Program-made: the position numbers and the translations under genes
Source of the DNA: Opisthorchis felineus
Taxonomy: Eukaryota; Platyhelminthes; Trematoda; Opisthorchiida; Opisthorchiidae
Direction of reading: 5' to 3'
Assembly (NCBI GenBank): GCA_004794785.1
Contig: SJOL01003040.1
Span: 1,501,697 to 1,565,696, forward strand
DNA length: 64,000 nucleotides
Notes under the pieces: generated by a model
The model's database searches: none
What the model saw: the letters and a program-made list of their open reading frames with translations, nothing else
Told to the model about the DNA's origin: nothing
Part shown: one piece after another, positions 26,068 through 39,900 of the stretch
Layout: every line of letters begins with the position of its first letter
How positions within the stretch are numbered: position 1 is the first letter of the stretch

Positions 26068-26600
26068 ATTGAGTATAACTTGACCTCATGATAATTGCCC
26101 CATTCATTTGCTCATTCCGCCTATGTACTTTTAATCTCCACTGATTTTGTTCTTTGTACCCGCCACTCACCTTGCCGCAAAGGCCGCCCCGTCCGACACT
26201 TGTGTATTCGCATGTGTCTGCGTCTGAATGTGCGCAGCGGATCGACTTACCCATGCGCGTTCGTGTCCCGTTTGCTGAGCCTGCCTTGACTTGATTTCTG
26301 AGCTCTGCGTGATCGCACCGCCAATGAGAATCACGAGACTGTCATCGGAAGGGACGACCACAACCGACACTACTGAGTCAACATTCCGCCCAACGTTGTT
26401 TGGTGTGCGGAAACTGACACTGCACTGGGCCGGTCAGTGATAGGCTTGTACATATGTTGACGCTACGAGCGTGGACAATTGAGGCGTGTATAAATTTGCC
26501 TACCCTTGTGTAAATAGTATCGTAGACTTTCTTCCTTTTGATATTCGGGATTGTCGAACCTACGCACCACTCAAAGTTCCATATCGGGAACATCAACAGG
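26068..26600 (+). repeat. LTR-like dispersed repeat, copy A
   Basis: Matches 39700-40195 in the same orientation at moderate identity. Shared landmarks are GAGTATAACTTGAC at the start, ATCACGAGACTG in the middle, and GATATTCGGGA...ACTCAAAGTTC near the end. Each copy is about 500-530 bases. The ends would fit a TG...CA solo LTR (TGAGTATAACTTGAC... to ...ACATCA). No coding capacity is seen. Confidence 0.5.
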
Positions 26601-27644
26601 GGCTCCTCGAGGTGCTCAAACTAGCGCCCGTGCTATGAGTCGTTTATTCCTCTACGGTTAAGGAATGGGAATCAGCCTTGGAACGGTTGCTGACTTCACC
26701 GTTAACCTGAATCCGGCACTCACACACGAACGGGATGGAACGGTGACCTTTCTGAACAAAAGTTCCTCTCAATGAAAGCTGGCTTGTCTGTGGAAAGGAC
26801 AGGATACAAAAAGCGCAAGTTACGGAAAGTTAGAGACCGGGTTGCCGATCCAGCATAGGTAAATTAGGCTGGCTTGAGAGATAGCACTCCCCGGGGCTGT
26901 AAAAACATTCCCCCCAGCTGTGCTTCCAAGAACGGAGATTGACTCCCTCGATATTTTGCCTTAGTTCTTCCACGGTTTTATGCGGCAATTAGAATTAAAT
27001 CGGGTCAATTGATGGACGATGCTCACAGATTATTATATCCCCTGTTCAGCTGTACAAAGACTGCAGAAACGACAGTGGAACACCGTCTGGTGCTGTCTGA
27101 TTTGAATCGTCACAACTGTACCCCAACAACTGCAAGAGAATTAGGTGGGACATTATGACTGACCAAAATTTGGGACATACCCTCTTTTGCAGCGGGGGGA
27201 GTTTCAGTGGCCATTAGCCTTTGGTGACGGTTGGCTGCAATGTGTATCCCGTATCCGCGTGTTAATATAAACAGCAAGGTAGACTATTCATTTTAGTTTT
27301 CATGTTTGCGAACCATACTATACCAACCGACTTAAGTCCGTCATTGAACGGTTTATAATTTATCCCCAATCTACTTTGAAACCGTTTTATTTGTCAGTCC
27401 GTTTAGCTGCACCTTCTTAATTTTATGAATTTATTTAGTTGCTCTGCGAATTTCATCTGATAGTTCTGATAGTGAAGGTCTTACAGACATGTCCATTTTA
27501 ACTGCTAATGAAGGAGGAAACGTTCTCGTCATATCGACCGAGCATCACAACTACATTCTTTGGTCTTCGCACTCACTAGAGGACATGACAATTGCTGGAT
27601 GCGCATGGGCACGCTGAAGTGCCCTAGTAAATACGATGATGCTT
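26601..27644. other. No supported gene
   Basis: Spacer with no long frame and no repeat recognised. Confidence 0.5.
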
Positions 27645-28015
27645 TCAAGCAACTGAATGTGCTGCACCAGGCCGCCTCATGTTTCATTTAGTATGATATT
27701 CGAGATATTCGCCTTTCTTCTATACATGTATCGCGATATCTCGAATATCGTACCGACTGAAACATGAGGCGGCCTGGTGCAGCACATTCAACTGAAAAAT
27801 ATCATAAACGAGAGATTCAGTTGAGTCTCCCGTGAAAACCCAGTTGATATGCAAATGAGTGTATTTGTCGAGATCTGTTCAATTTGGGTTCAAGTAGAAC
27901 ATAAGATTGACGGAAACTCGGGGACTGTGCCTACTTGATAACCCTGAATAAGGGCGAAGAATTTTTCAGCAACCTTAGGAGTAGTGTATTACGTCTATAA
28001 AAGTGATCCTCTTCG
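27645..28015 (+). mobile_element. Second fold-back hammerhead repeat, degraded
   Basis: Same family as 10605-11160. A short left arm (27650-27705) is the inverse of 27721-27800, and the right unit then runs on to TAGTGTATTACGTCTATAA at 27980-28000. The ribozyme has decayed: CUGAUGA reads CUUGAUA, stem II survives (CCCT with AGGG), and the GAAAC-to-cleavage part is deleted. Inverted organisation at two separate sites points to a structural property of the element rather than chance. Confidence 0.65.
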
Positions 28016-29085
28016 GTCGACTCCAGCGATTTTACGGCCAAGCAACGGCACATTTCTGCGAATTGATTATTCTTTTGGAACCTGGCACCCTTCTTTCTAC
28101 AGGCTGAACTCTCCTGTATAATCTTCACGTATCCTGTCCCGCAAAAGCTGGCTTGTCAGTGCCTTCGATTCAACATAATTAGGTTCGGCACGTTTCATAT
28201 GAATCCCAACTGCTACCTCAGTGCGGTATGTAATAAGGGATTTATCCAAAGACACCTGGCGTCATTTCAATAGTCTCCTGGTAATCATTCTATCCGTTTT
28301 CGTCTATCTCTCATGAATTCACCAAAGTTACATAATTTCACCGTCTTTCAGCACCAGGACGTACTCCTAGCTGGATTCGTCAGGTTTCTGATGTCACAGA
28401 AAGAACTGGAACCGTTCGAAAGTTTCGATTTGTCCTATACAGGAATTCTCAAACCTGGTGAGAAGCGTGAATGGAATGTTAGGAAATATTGTTTCGTATG
28501 AATGTCATTTTGTTGATAAGCCCTCGCACCTCGTGCCGGAATATTGCAACCTGACGGTCTTTCGATTCCCAGACACTTGGAGCAGTGTCGGCGGTGGGAT
28601 CGTCTGGGGGCTCGTTGATTTCGGCGAAATCGTGCTTTGGAGTTTTTCCTCTGACACCATGTCGTGACTCCCGAAATCTATCAAGAAAACGCATCGGTTC
28701 GTTATTGGAATCTGATTTTATTGATCAAAATCATTGTGTTTTTATTAGTGTACAGTGTTCCTGGACGACATTTCGAACACTGGATTGACTGTTCGAATTC
28801 GCCTGGTTGTGATTGGTTTCGGCTCCTAATTGATAATTTAGTAATTTGTGTCAGACGACCTTGATTTGTTGTAGTCCCCAGGTCTCTCATCTGCATTGCT
28901 GACTAAACAACTGATGATTGCTGACAAGAGTATGTTTGTTTTAAACATCAAGTGTACACTGTAAAAAATTGAGACGATTGATCGAGAGGCTTTGAACCGG
29001 ATTCGGGCAGTTATTGGTTGACCATGTTGCATCCCATGCATCGCCTAGAACTTCTGAATAAATCGTACACAACTACATATCGTGG
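28016..29085. other. Spacer, no supported gene
   Basis: Overlapping frames of 60-71 codons lie on both strands around 28313-28864. None has a known domain and they shadow each other. Confidence 0.45.
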
Positions 29086-32000
29086 CCTGCTTGTCTAGTG
29101 CCCGTTAACGAGCAAGGACGACTGCATGCATCGTGCACGCGTTCTTCGGCTCAGAATAAGGCAGGATGAATAAATGAATGCTTTACAATTTCATTAAACC
29201 TCAGAGCGAAATTAGAGCTTCCAAAAACTGCTAGGATAAAATGCACTTCCATTAACGCAATCAGGTACATAGAATAATGTGGCGAGAATTCCTTGCGGCT
29301 GGAAGTGGTCGATCATCGGCTTCGGTGCGTAGCCGAGATGGAGAACACACTGAAATCCGCCGACTCACTGCGGCGTGGTGAGTTTGAACGAGGCAGTGGT
29401 GAAACCAATCCGGGTACTGATGAACTGTGCCGGGAAATGGAAATGATCGTTGTGAGGAGTACTTTCAACAACACTTTGGCCGCCCACTACTTCTTTAACT
29501 GTTTCGTTCGGTAGCTTCCCTCATTTCTGGTCGTGAGCCGTCAGTTTAGACCCTCCCCCCTATTCCTTTAGTAACAATGTGCCCGTTTGTCGTGGAACGC
29601 CATCGGGTTGCTTGAAGCTTCCGGTGGCGTGATTCAAATATGCTGATGCGTCCATGTTTTACTTTGATTAAATTCCTGAACACCCTTGGAAACAAGAACG
29701 CGTTCGTAAGGCCTAGGGTCACTCAATCCCAGTTCATCTATTGGAAAATGGGGCCCCAAACAACTGCTCCGGACATAGTCTTACGTATGTCGTAGCCTAA
29801 CTCTACAACACTATACGCAAATTCGAGAGCATCATGCACCGGGAACTTAATCACGTAGGATGGGCATTGATCGCATTCATACATGACCTCAAATAGTTCG
29901 GCATTCTACCGACTAACTGGTGCTCCCTTCGCCGAGTGATGTCCTGACTATAGTAGGCCCTCCCTATATTCTAGCCATTTAGTTTGTATACACAGGGATG
30001 TCATGTAGCTCGACGCTTATGGTGGTTTTAGAGATTGTCAGTTTAGGAATTCTGCGAGAGGCCGATCGTGCATCGTCGACTGTGAATCGGGGAGCACCGA
30101 TCGATAACAGCGTCTGTTAACTTTCTGCCGAGTAAGCTGTGGAATCTAGAGCAAACCGAGGTCTACGGAACGGGTTTACTGAATGCCACACGTAAAATGA
30201 ACGCAACGCCACTAACCCAAATAGCGTTTAGTATCTCTTAGGAAACACACCTGACGAGCGGTGATCATATGACGCTGGAAAAATTCTACTACGAGTGGGC
30301 AGTGGATATTCTGTCGTGCGGCGAACGCATGTCTGACATCACGTGTCCTAGTTGCTTTCTGTGGTGTCATCAAGCCCTTCAACTTACTTGCTAATTACCT
30401 ACATTCTTACGGACTTACTTGCTAGTTATGAAACCATAGGAATTAAGCTCCTCAGTAGTTAATCTCTCCGAAACTAGGACATATCGCCGAGAGGACCGGA
30501 ATATTTCGTTGAAAATCGCGGAATAGAAAGTTGTAGTGTACGGAAGTCTATTGAAGCGTCCGTTCTCTTCGATGTTCAGGTTATAACTTCCAAATTTTCC
30601 ACGCATCTTAAAACAGCTCCCCAATAACTTCCCGATTAATTTTGGCTCGGTTTACACAGAAGAACCAAATCATCACCTTGGGAAGTGCAATTAAGGCCAA
30701 CCCAAACTGGGTGCAGAAATGAGCACAATTTCGGGCATTTGGCGTCCTTTGTTATTCATGCGGTAGTCGGTTAAGCGGACATCTCGTGTGAACAGCTTTT
30801 GTGCGTGGAAGTCTGAGTGTTTCCATCTTTGTTGCTGGTTGCCACACACCAGCCGTCGGCAGATGACCTTTTGATCACTTGGTGGACGCCGTGTTCACCT
30901 TTTTCACGTGTTCATTCCAGCAATTGAAGTTTCGCCCGGACAACGACATGAACTTCAAAATCAATCGTTGGTTATGGTAACATGAATCCTCACAACGTGT
31001 CACTGTGTTCAGTCCCGAAACTGTAGAAAAACTAACAGTCACTGACGATAAGGCCAATTGATGGGCATCGTTGGGTAGGACTCACCGAAACAGATGAAAC
31101 CACGAGTCGTGTGCTTGTGGATTTTCAAATGAGTTTGGTAGTTGTGCCTAGTAAACTACCTTAGTTTGTGACTGCCTTACTATGGGACAAATAACTGCAT
31201 CAAAGGTACGAAGGAGAGTTCTTTGGCTGCGATTGTTCACGTGAACATTCAATGAGACACGAGGTTACCAGATGGACAGATCCGTCACCTCCACGTGGCA
31301 GGACGAACAGCTATGGCCTACCTATCCGACGAACACGCGTGCAATGTAGATAACACACAGTTTGTCCCAATTTACGTGAAGAAAAAAAATTAAAAAACAC
31401 CAATGAAGGGTGTGAGAAAATATCTTCGAAACATAGACGCTTCTTACCCTAAAGTTAACCCGACAACCAATTGGAGTCAGAGGAGGTCAGTGCCTGTGGT
31501 TGTTTTGCTTGCGTTTTTTCTACACTCTCTACTTGGACACCAAATCATATGTATGTTGTGATAAACACTCATTTATTAAATAAGTGGGCGTTGACGAGTG
31601 TTGGCCGTTTCATCGACCTTGTTGGTGTAGTTAGTCATCCGTCGATGTCTTGAATGCATCGAAAACATGGGACATTGTCTGTGCAATACTTTCAGCTGAG
31701 TCTCCCGTCAGCACCAGACCACCTCGCAAATGATTTCCTTTTCAATGTGATCGGTTACGATAGAACCAGCCCTTAATAAAGAGAATCGCGAAGTGAAATA
31801 CACATTTTGATTCCCACAGCAATGCTTCCAGGCAACTGGAATGCTGAAATAAGCCTGAAACAGCCACCTGACTTGTCGCAGTGGACACAAGTGCGATGCA
31901 CTCCATCAATTTATTTTTGAATGCTGAACCGAGTACTGCTTGTGTAATCTAAACACAGATGATGCAAATGGTATGGACTGATTCCAGACGTCCGTTTGTT

Positions 32001-32371
32001 TACCACGCAGGCCAGTATGCACGATGGCTGCAGATGGATTACTCTGGTATCGCTCTCAGCACCTCGTGTTTCGGCTGAAAACACATGGACACCAGCCAAC
32101 TCTCATTGTTTTTTAATTACCCTAATAAGATACAAGAGTGTAAATATATTGGCAGTTGATCAAGTGGCTATTGATGTGTTCGCCAAACTTGGCGACTGAC
32201 TTGCAGACGTTTCGACACCATTCGAGGAGACTGATGATGTCTCCCTCATCCACAAGTGAAACTGGAATACCAATGAAGTATTAGAAGACATGAAGCAGCG
32301 ACTCAATTATGGGAGAATCATTTTTCGAGTAATGTTGAAAAACATGCATGATTTTAACTACCGTCGATTGG
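29086..32371 (-). repeat. Large inverted repeat, right arm
   Basis: Reverse complement of the left arm. Between 29279 and 32371 it is almost identical to 18857-21812, apart from a 137-base insert at 29608-29744. Outside 32371 a diverged but recognisable continuation persists for about 100 bases (32372-32470 against 18757-18856). Inside 29279 the match drops to roughly 85-90 percent. Near 32150-32260 it carries the tract GCAGACGTTTCGACACC, found as relics elsewhere in the window. Confidence 0.9.
29608..29744. repeat. 137-bp insertion in the right arm
   Basis: The left arm reads CCATCGGGAAAATGGGGCC (in reverse) without interruption. Here 137 bases are inserted after CATCGGG and before AAAATGGGG. 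No clear target duplication or terminal repeats were found. It could equally be a deletion in the left arm. Confidence 0.7.
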
Positions 32372-32471
32372 TGGGCAGAAGTTTCAGGCGAACAATAGAT
32401 CCTTGGATCTCCCTTTAGGCGACGACATTGTTAGTGTTGCGTTGCCACCGAGTAAGGAGGAAAAGTTGGCG

Positions 32472-33327
32472 CATAATTGAAGATGGACGAATGGAGATTA
32501 GTATTTCAACCACTGTAAGTCATTAGGTGGTGGATAGTTCAGTGGCAGAGTTGGCCGGATGTAGAATAAAGAAGCGTTAACTAGTAAACTAAGGACAGGA
32601 GCAATGGCAAGAAAAGGTCGTTGCAGTAAGATAAAGTTCGTGTCCGATTGAATTTGGATCTGGATTACTGCGCTTGGGTAGTGCTTTTGAGTTCCAAGAA
32701 TACTGCGAGTGTCTACCGATAAAATTATCGAGTGGGCGCAAGAGTATTTCGATCGCCTATTTGTTCGGGAATTTTCAGATCAAATTCTACAATGAAGAAC
32801 AGCAGCAAGAAGTTTGAATAGCGGACGCTACTACCCTCTACCCAAGTTCCTGATCATGTCACCTAGTGGTTATCGAGGGCACCAGCAGTTGCGTATAACA
32901 CCTCATCTAACTTCGTGTAAAAGAGTTTTAACAGGGCTTTCGCGCACTGAGTTCCAGGGGCAAACAGTCTTATTTCAACAACCATAGAGAATTGAAGATT
33001 GTTATCTGATAGAAAAGCGGTACATCTGGGGAATCAGTCTCAACAACAGGCAGTCAGTTAAAAAGCAACGTCAACGACGGAAAGTGATTTCGATTTCGGG
33101 CGATACCGCAGTACTTATCAAATCCAAACTGTTTTCACAGAGCGCAGTGCAGACTGGTGTTTACATATTACGTAGACAGCAACAAATGATGGTTGTACAG
33201 GAAACAAAAAAGACCCGGATTACAAAGACAGGATGAAAACACGTTCGAGCACACAATCCTGTGGAGATCTTTATGGTACAACTGAGCAAGGAATGAACTG
33301 AACACTGTGATGAGGATGAAATGCACA
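32472..33327. other. 3' flank or untranslated region of the TLC gene
   Basis: No frame of interest. As it follows the TLC stop codon on the minus strand, part of it should be 3' untranslated sequence. I found no canonical AATAAA; a possible AATAAG occurs on the minus strand near 32970. Confidence 0.4.
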
Positions 33328-33925
33328 TCATTGGCGACGTTGGATCAGAGATTGATCAGAGTCCAAATTCGCGGGCTCCGGGATAACGCCTCCAACTGTC
33401 TCTGAATGTACGCGTTCTTCATCTGACTCCAGAGGTTCGTATTCGGTTTCGCTGGAATAGCTCGAAGAGGAAGACTCTTGGAGGAACCGATCAACAAACT
33501 CCGGTTCACTTTGGAGTTTGACTGGCTGAGTGGGCGGTGCGACTTGATCGCAACTCTCGGATAGCTCACGTTGACGGATACGCCGCCACTTTCGCCGAAA
33601 TCGAGCTTGAGCAAGTTCGATATCGGTTCGCCAGTCAGCATGCCATAGGGTCTTCGCCGCTCTCCAACCGATACGGTAGGCTTTTGACGCCCAATAGATA
33701 TTCAAACAGTCCAATATAAGCGGGGGCGGTAGAAAGGCGAAATCCAGCCAAGGTATAGTTTTCCTCACAGCTGAACAGTTTGCAGAAGTGAAAGCACGGT
33801 AAGCGATGTACCAGAAGGGAATACTCATAAAGTTGCGCGTGATGGCGAACAGTACGGCAAACAGCAGCGTAACTGTGCATACCCGTCGTCTGTCCGGTTT
33901 GTATCCAATTGTGCGATAGAACCAC
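33328..33925 (-). CDS. TLC gene last exon (C-terminal helices and acidic tail)
   Basis: A 598-base terminal coding exon. The acceptor is a polypyrimidine tract followed by TTCAG directly before GTGG, and its first G completes the split Arg codon. It encodes WFYRTIGYK, a helix around [13 protein letters not shown], a second hydrophobic stretch ending in LNIYW, then a basic region and a long acidic Ser/Glu-rich tail, ending at TGA (33328-33330). The FxITRxF and LNIYW positions agree with the last two helices of TLC domains. The tail of about 90 residues looks disordered and could be a sorting or regulatory segment. No canonical AATAAA signal is obvious in the following 300 bases. Confidence 0.88.
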
Positions 33926-36900
33926 CTGAACGATGCGAAAAAGAACCGTGGCAAAAGTAGTCACATTATTGGTGATCTTGCTTTTTAGTGTTTTTAGGTC
34001 ACAGAGATGAAAAAAACGACTGTGTTGTAGTTCGAACCATCCGGGTTATCATGCCTCCAGTTTTTGAGTATATACCTGATTCATCCGTAGTGCACTAGTG
34101 GGCTGACTATTCGCTCGAGAACCAGTATACTGCCTACAGCAAGCAAGGTGATGGTGCGTATCGTGCTCAACCGACTAGCCGAGGCATCATGGAAGAATAC
34201 AGTCCTGAACAGTAGTGTGGAACTCGAAGCGGTCGAATTAAGATTGACTTATTTTTCTCCGTAAGACAAATCCAAGAGAAATCCCGTGACTTGAATCAAC
34301 CACCCTGTAGACTGTTTGTGAACTTCACCAAAACCTTCGATACAGTCAACAGAGAAGCATTACAAAAGCCTGGCTGTCCAGAAAATGTCAACCTCATAAA
34401 TCCCTCGAACACTACGATGAAAACCCGAGTACCGACCTGCGGAAATACCTCGTATGATTTCTTGATCGATACTGGAGTAAACCATGGCTTTGTTCTTTCC
34501 TCAACCATGTCCATGCGCGCGGAGGCGATCTGCTGCTGAGAAGGTGGTTCACCAATGCAATACCGGTTGGGTGGTTATCTGTTCGGTTCGAAGCGTTTGC
34601 TATTGTGGAGAATGTTGGTAGCTCAGGCAGCGTACGTGGCGGTTGATTTGTTCGCTGAGTTGGGTAATTTGACTGCAAACGAGGTGCACAACCCCCGACC
34701 CATCGCTACGCCCCTTAACAACACACTGGAGATGTCACCTCGATTGGTGATGCAACGTTTGCAATCAAACGGCCCAGCTTAGCGAACGAACCAACGACCA
34801 TCGAAGCGGTTCCTGGCCATAACACTGCTGCGCGAGTCTAATTTCTGTATGCGCCTTCTGAAGCGGAATTACAGCGACTAACTATGGCGTTTGGTTCACC
34901 GGAGTCCGGCTTTGGCTAAACGGTGAGAGAGAAAGCGCTGCACAGATCTTCGCTATCTTGGCAGCACACTATCAACCGACCTGCCACTTGAAAATCAAAT
35001 GAACACCCGAACTACAAAGATCCGCACGGCATTTGGTGGTCTTGAGAAACGCACCTGAAGCAATCACCACTTGTACCAAGATGGTAATGCATCGGGCTGT
35101 TTGCAGTCTTCGATACTGCACGGTACTGAGACCTGGACACCAATACAAACATGTTCGGGCTCTTGACGGCTTTCACTTGCAGTGTCTCCGCAAAATCTTT
35201 GGGATCAAATGGAAGGACCGAATCCCGAACAGCAGAGTCCTTCCAACAGAAAACGCTGTTGGAGCTGTTGAGACTAGTGGCCGAAACTCGTATTGGAAAA
35301 CCACTTGTCTAAGGTCGAATGAAGAAATGAGTTCGAAATCGAGGACACCCAAAATTCCGTTATTGGAATAGTTTCTAGGTAATTTTGAAAAAAACTGTAA
35401 CTCCAATTTAGGTCATGGGAAGACCATGCGTTCGACAGAACGGTAATCCAACGAGGAGTGAGAAGCTTTGAGACGCAACGCGTTGCAATAAGACAAGTGA
35501 GCCACTAGGAAGAGGCTGATTCCTCCTACTTCAACCTCGTCAATGTGGACTTGCGCAACATGCGGACGCACTTGCCTTAGTATGATTGATCTAAGGGGTC
35601 ACGAGCGTACTCTCCGGTCCATCTGTTGTATGTAAGCACCCCTAGCTGAATTAAGTTTGTTTCAATTTCTAATGACTACCTGTCCAACGTTGTAATCCTA
35701 CGGATAAAATCATCAACCATATGGTCAATGGAATACCGCGAGGTTATCCATTACCACCATGACGATATGTTAATGGGCGACTCCCGAAAACACTTGCATG
35801 GATGGGAAAGGTGAGATATACCGCTGAAACTAAAAGAAATTGATGGATGACGCTAATACCTCGATGATAAATAGGTAAGCGGTGATCGTGTCCATTGTTA
35901 TGCCATCATGTTTAGGCCAGCAGATGGCCCGAAACAAGCGTCTGCTCCTTCGCCCACCGATCTTGTCCACTCAGGTTTTCATCGGTGCAAAGGACTTGAG
36001 CGCTGCACTACATTCGGGTATACGTAAACCGTCTGTGGTTTCTTACTATGCGTCGGCACCCAGTGGTTTGACCACTGCGGACCGGTAAATTCTACTCCGA
36101 TACAAGGCACTCGTCGTGACAAAAAGGTAGAGCGCCTAAAATGAAAATGAAAGTGGTCGTTGGTGTACCTATACAACGCCCCTTCTCGCAGAAGGAAACG
36201 AGGAACTTGCTTCCTCCTGCGACGTAGTGTCACTTGGAAGGGGATGGGAAAGAAGCACACTAGAGGCTGCGCGAAGGGGAACACCGGTGTGGCCTCCTTT
36301 GAGGGAATATCTCAACCGTAATCCCATTCTTCAGATTACGACAGCCCCTCGCAAAACCATCATAGTGTCAGCCTGGTAGCCTTAGAATCCTAAGTACTTT
36401 AGGGCATCCGCCTACATACAGTAATCAAATACAGCGAGACCAAAATCTGTGCGCTTCTCCATGGTTGAGAATGAATCGAAAAGGTCTTCACCTTAATTAG
36501 GTTCAGCAGGTCTGAACAATGAGATACACAAAAAATAATAACGCGTGCTACTTTTGGATCTGACACTCCCTGAGGAGAATCAGTCGATATGTTTATAAAA
36601 AAAGACGCTGAATTTCGTTGAAATCTAATGACAACTGAACAAACTAGACAGCGAGCAGCCAAACAGAACGAATGACACTAACAAGCGAAAGCAACCAGCT
36701 GTGTTGTGTCGTCAATACTTGACTGTTGCGCAACTTCCAGGATGCACACTGACCACAAGCAAAGCAAGATCCATCGGGAAGCCAGAAAGAGATCCAAGTG
36801 ATCCAACTACAATTTGCCTTTCCGCGGCTCGTATTGTAATGACGTACGGGAAATAAAAGTCTTTACATTCTGACAAATAAGGCCACGTCACAAGCGGCAA

Positions 36901-39900
36901 ACAATGAACTCGGATTTATGCAAAAGATACCTTCTTCCAGAGAGTGACATCAAGAAAACCTTTTGCGTTACGGCAGCAGCGAAGAGCTACGGATGCTATA
37001 AAACAGTGCTTGTGTTCACTAAGCACAACTCTACGTCTTGGATGGAAATTCAACCTACCTTTGGTTAATGAAAGGCGTTGAAAGCTCCGTAGTGAGCCGA
37101 TATACTCCGAAGAACGTGCATACGCGGTAATGCTAAAAACAAAAAGATTACTTTTAATTGAGCGGAAAAACTACGTTGATATGTTAGTTTTAGGAAGCCA
37201 TATTTCGAGGAGTGCTATCTTGTCAGAATTTATCCACCGACCCGGACGACAACCACAAATTAAGATGTAGTCACATTTTTCAGGAGCAACTATGATTCCG
37301 TGAAGCTCTATTTATTCTATGTGAGAACTCGAAATTTGATTACTGGGCTAACCAGCTGCTGACATATCCAGAATAATCTGGTGAACGGGCAGATCATTCA
37401 TTTAACTAACCATCGATTCTCAGGAAGGGTTGGTAACCCCCAAACCCTGATCTTGAAAACTAACCACATATTAATGTGAAAATGTGGTAGAATCCCAAAG
37501 AACTCAGGTACAAATTTGTGCGGTCCGGTTTAATAGCTATAAACTATGTGCTGAAAGTATGGTTAGCTTCAGTTACTGTAGTTTCACCAACGGGAGTTAA
37601 GAAAAACAGGGAAGAAACAATAATGGATTGAATGCGATGTCCAAAGCCAGTAGTTTCCAGCTTTCTCGTCTCACCTTTTCAGCATAAGACTCAAGCCCAT
37701 TCTCGCTCTCAACACGCGACTAGTGAACAATAATACTGAATTCCTCAAGCACAACGTGGACGAACTCACAGTTAATACTGCAAAAGCTGGAGTCTGCAAT
37801 TCCGGGGGGTCTCAATCCACCCGGTTGAGAATTACCCTTCGGAGCAAATGTTTACAGACCATTAGTGTAAGCTCAAGGTAACTTAGAAAAACACGGATGT
37901 ATTGTGTACATGCGGCCAAACAGGTTCGCTTTGTAAAGGAAGTATACAGCTCTGATCACATTTCCAGGCATCACAACAGTTCGCTGATGTACTTACGAAC
38001 GGACACGCACGTGTGCAAACTCTGACACATCCAATCAGCTACTACAGTCCTTCACCGCTAGATTTAACCGACCCCCAACTGGTAGCGTTCGACCGGTTTA
38101 GACTTCCATGCTGATCGGCGTAGGCAACCTGACGAATCTGTAGCAGCTTCCAAACTCTTGCTTCAAATCGGAGTCCATCTGCATCGTCGGATTAGGTGTT
38201 GGTTCCACACCTGGTCCATGTTTTCTAGTTCTGACATGTTTTAAGTGACGGCGTATTATCCTTCCGTCTTCCACCAACATATCGATAAGAAAACGGTTTG
38301 TTGACGTCACACATCCATGCACCCACTCCTTAGCTGAAGGCTGAAGTTTGATGTAAACATCCTCGCCACTTCGTATTGTGCGAGGTTAGGCGTGTTTGTC
38401 TGCGTTTTGCTTCATTGAATACTGCCGTTGTTTGACGTTGACCGTCAAATTCGGTCGCAGCAGGTCCAAAAGTGTTCGAAGTCTCCGTCGCATTAGCAAC
38501 CATGTAGGCAATTGGATGGTAAGCTGAATGGCTCGAACTTTCTGCTAGGGTTGCGATAGCTATGCACAGTGGGTCAAGAGCGTTTATGTGTGATATCCCA
38601 GCGACCGATTCAGAAAGACGGAAAGCACCAACAGACTCTTATCCATATATCAATGGTAGTGGGGGGCGAGACGGCTCAGTGGTTAGAGCGCGAATTTACT
38701 GACCGGAAGGTCCGTGGTTCGAATCCGACCTCTGCCACTCGACTTTCCCCGTCTAGGCTTGGGCAACCTGGCAGTATTCCAGCCCTCATGCTTCCTTCTG
38801 GTGGCATGGCACTTAGGCACCGAAAGGGTGCTACAGCTGAACGTTTTTTTATCAATGCTAGTAAGCCATGGAGTCCTGACTTCTGGGTGACTCAGCACTC
38901 CATGTGGTTGGTAAAAAAGGTTAGAGGCAGACGGTCGTCTTATCTAAATGGCGTAATTTATGGACGCCTTGACCCTCTGTTTTGGGTGAGTTGTTTCTAC
39001 TGCGAACCATTTGAGGCAGCTCCCAGGCAAAAATCCAGTGTTCCCACAAGACCCAGATAATACGTCGGAGACACCGACGGAAAAGGTCTGAAAACATGAC
39101 CGACGAAGCGAAGAAAACGAGAAAACGCACAAGCATTATACTCTGTAAAGCCGAGTTGTCATATAAGGGACAGCCCATGGCATGCGTTCGGAAGCGGTAA
39201 CACTCCGATACATTGCTTCGAAGTAAAGGCCAAACCAGAAAAAACAAGGACAGAAGTGTAAAGCAGGTGAAAGCACTTTTCTTAAGCTGGGAAACAGAAA
39301 TCTATAACAGACCCTCGAACAGGAAGGCAAGCAGGTTACTTAATAGTCGGGAACAAGACCCCAGCAAGTTGCAACTATTCATAGGGTTGAGCGATAATAA
39401 TAATGAGATGCAAATTCCAACAAACGGTCAAGGCTATGCAGTTGGCAGTTGAGCAGCAGTATGTATAACTGGTATGTTGCTGTCAATGATGATGAAAAGC
39501 CTACTAGCATGACACTGCAAGCATATCTGTCAAAAACAGCTGCAGCAAAACGAACATTAGACGGTGGTTTTGTGGTAGCGGAGAAAAAGCTAAAGTGTCG
39601 TAGTTTTGGCCCAAATCCGTATCTTTCACTGTTGAGTGTAGGCCTCGAGGCTATTCATAGCTCCTGTAGGGAAGTACAGTAATCCCAACGTGCAAGATTT
39701 CATACTGAGTATAACTTGACAGCATGGTAACTCAGACAATTGTTTGCTTGGTCCACCTGTATGCTTGTTGATCCCCACTTATTTTGTTCCATCAAGGCCT
39801 CCGTACTTTGCAATTCACCTTGCTCCGGTGGCCAACCAGTCCTCCACTTGTAGGCTAGCGTGTGCATGTGCCACTGCACCACTTACCCATCCGCATCCGT

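Noticed and set aside
18857..32371. Inverted repeat as a simple assembly error
   Set aside because: The arms differ by two indels of 675 and 137 bases and by diverged edges, which a duplicated contig would not show; long reads would still be the final proof.
38569..39060. 163-codon plus-strand frame
   Set aside because: It runs through the tRNA-derived SINE at 38661-38860 and has no domain; similar pseudo-frames appear at the other SINE copies.
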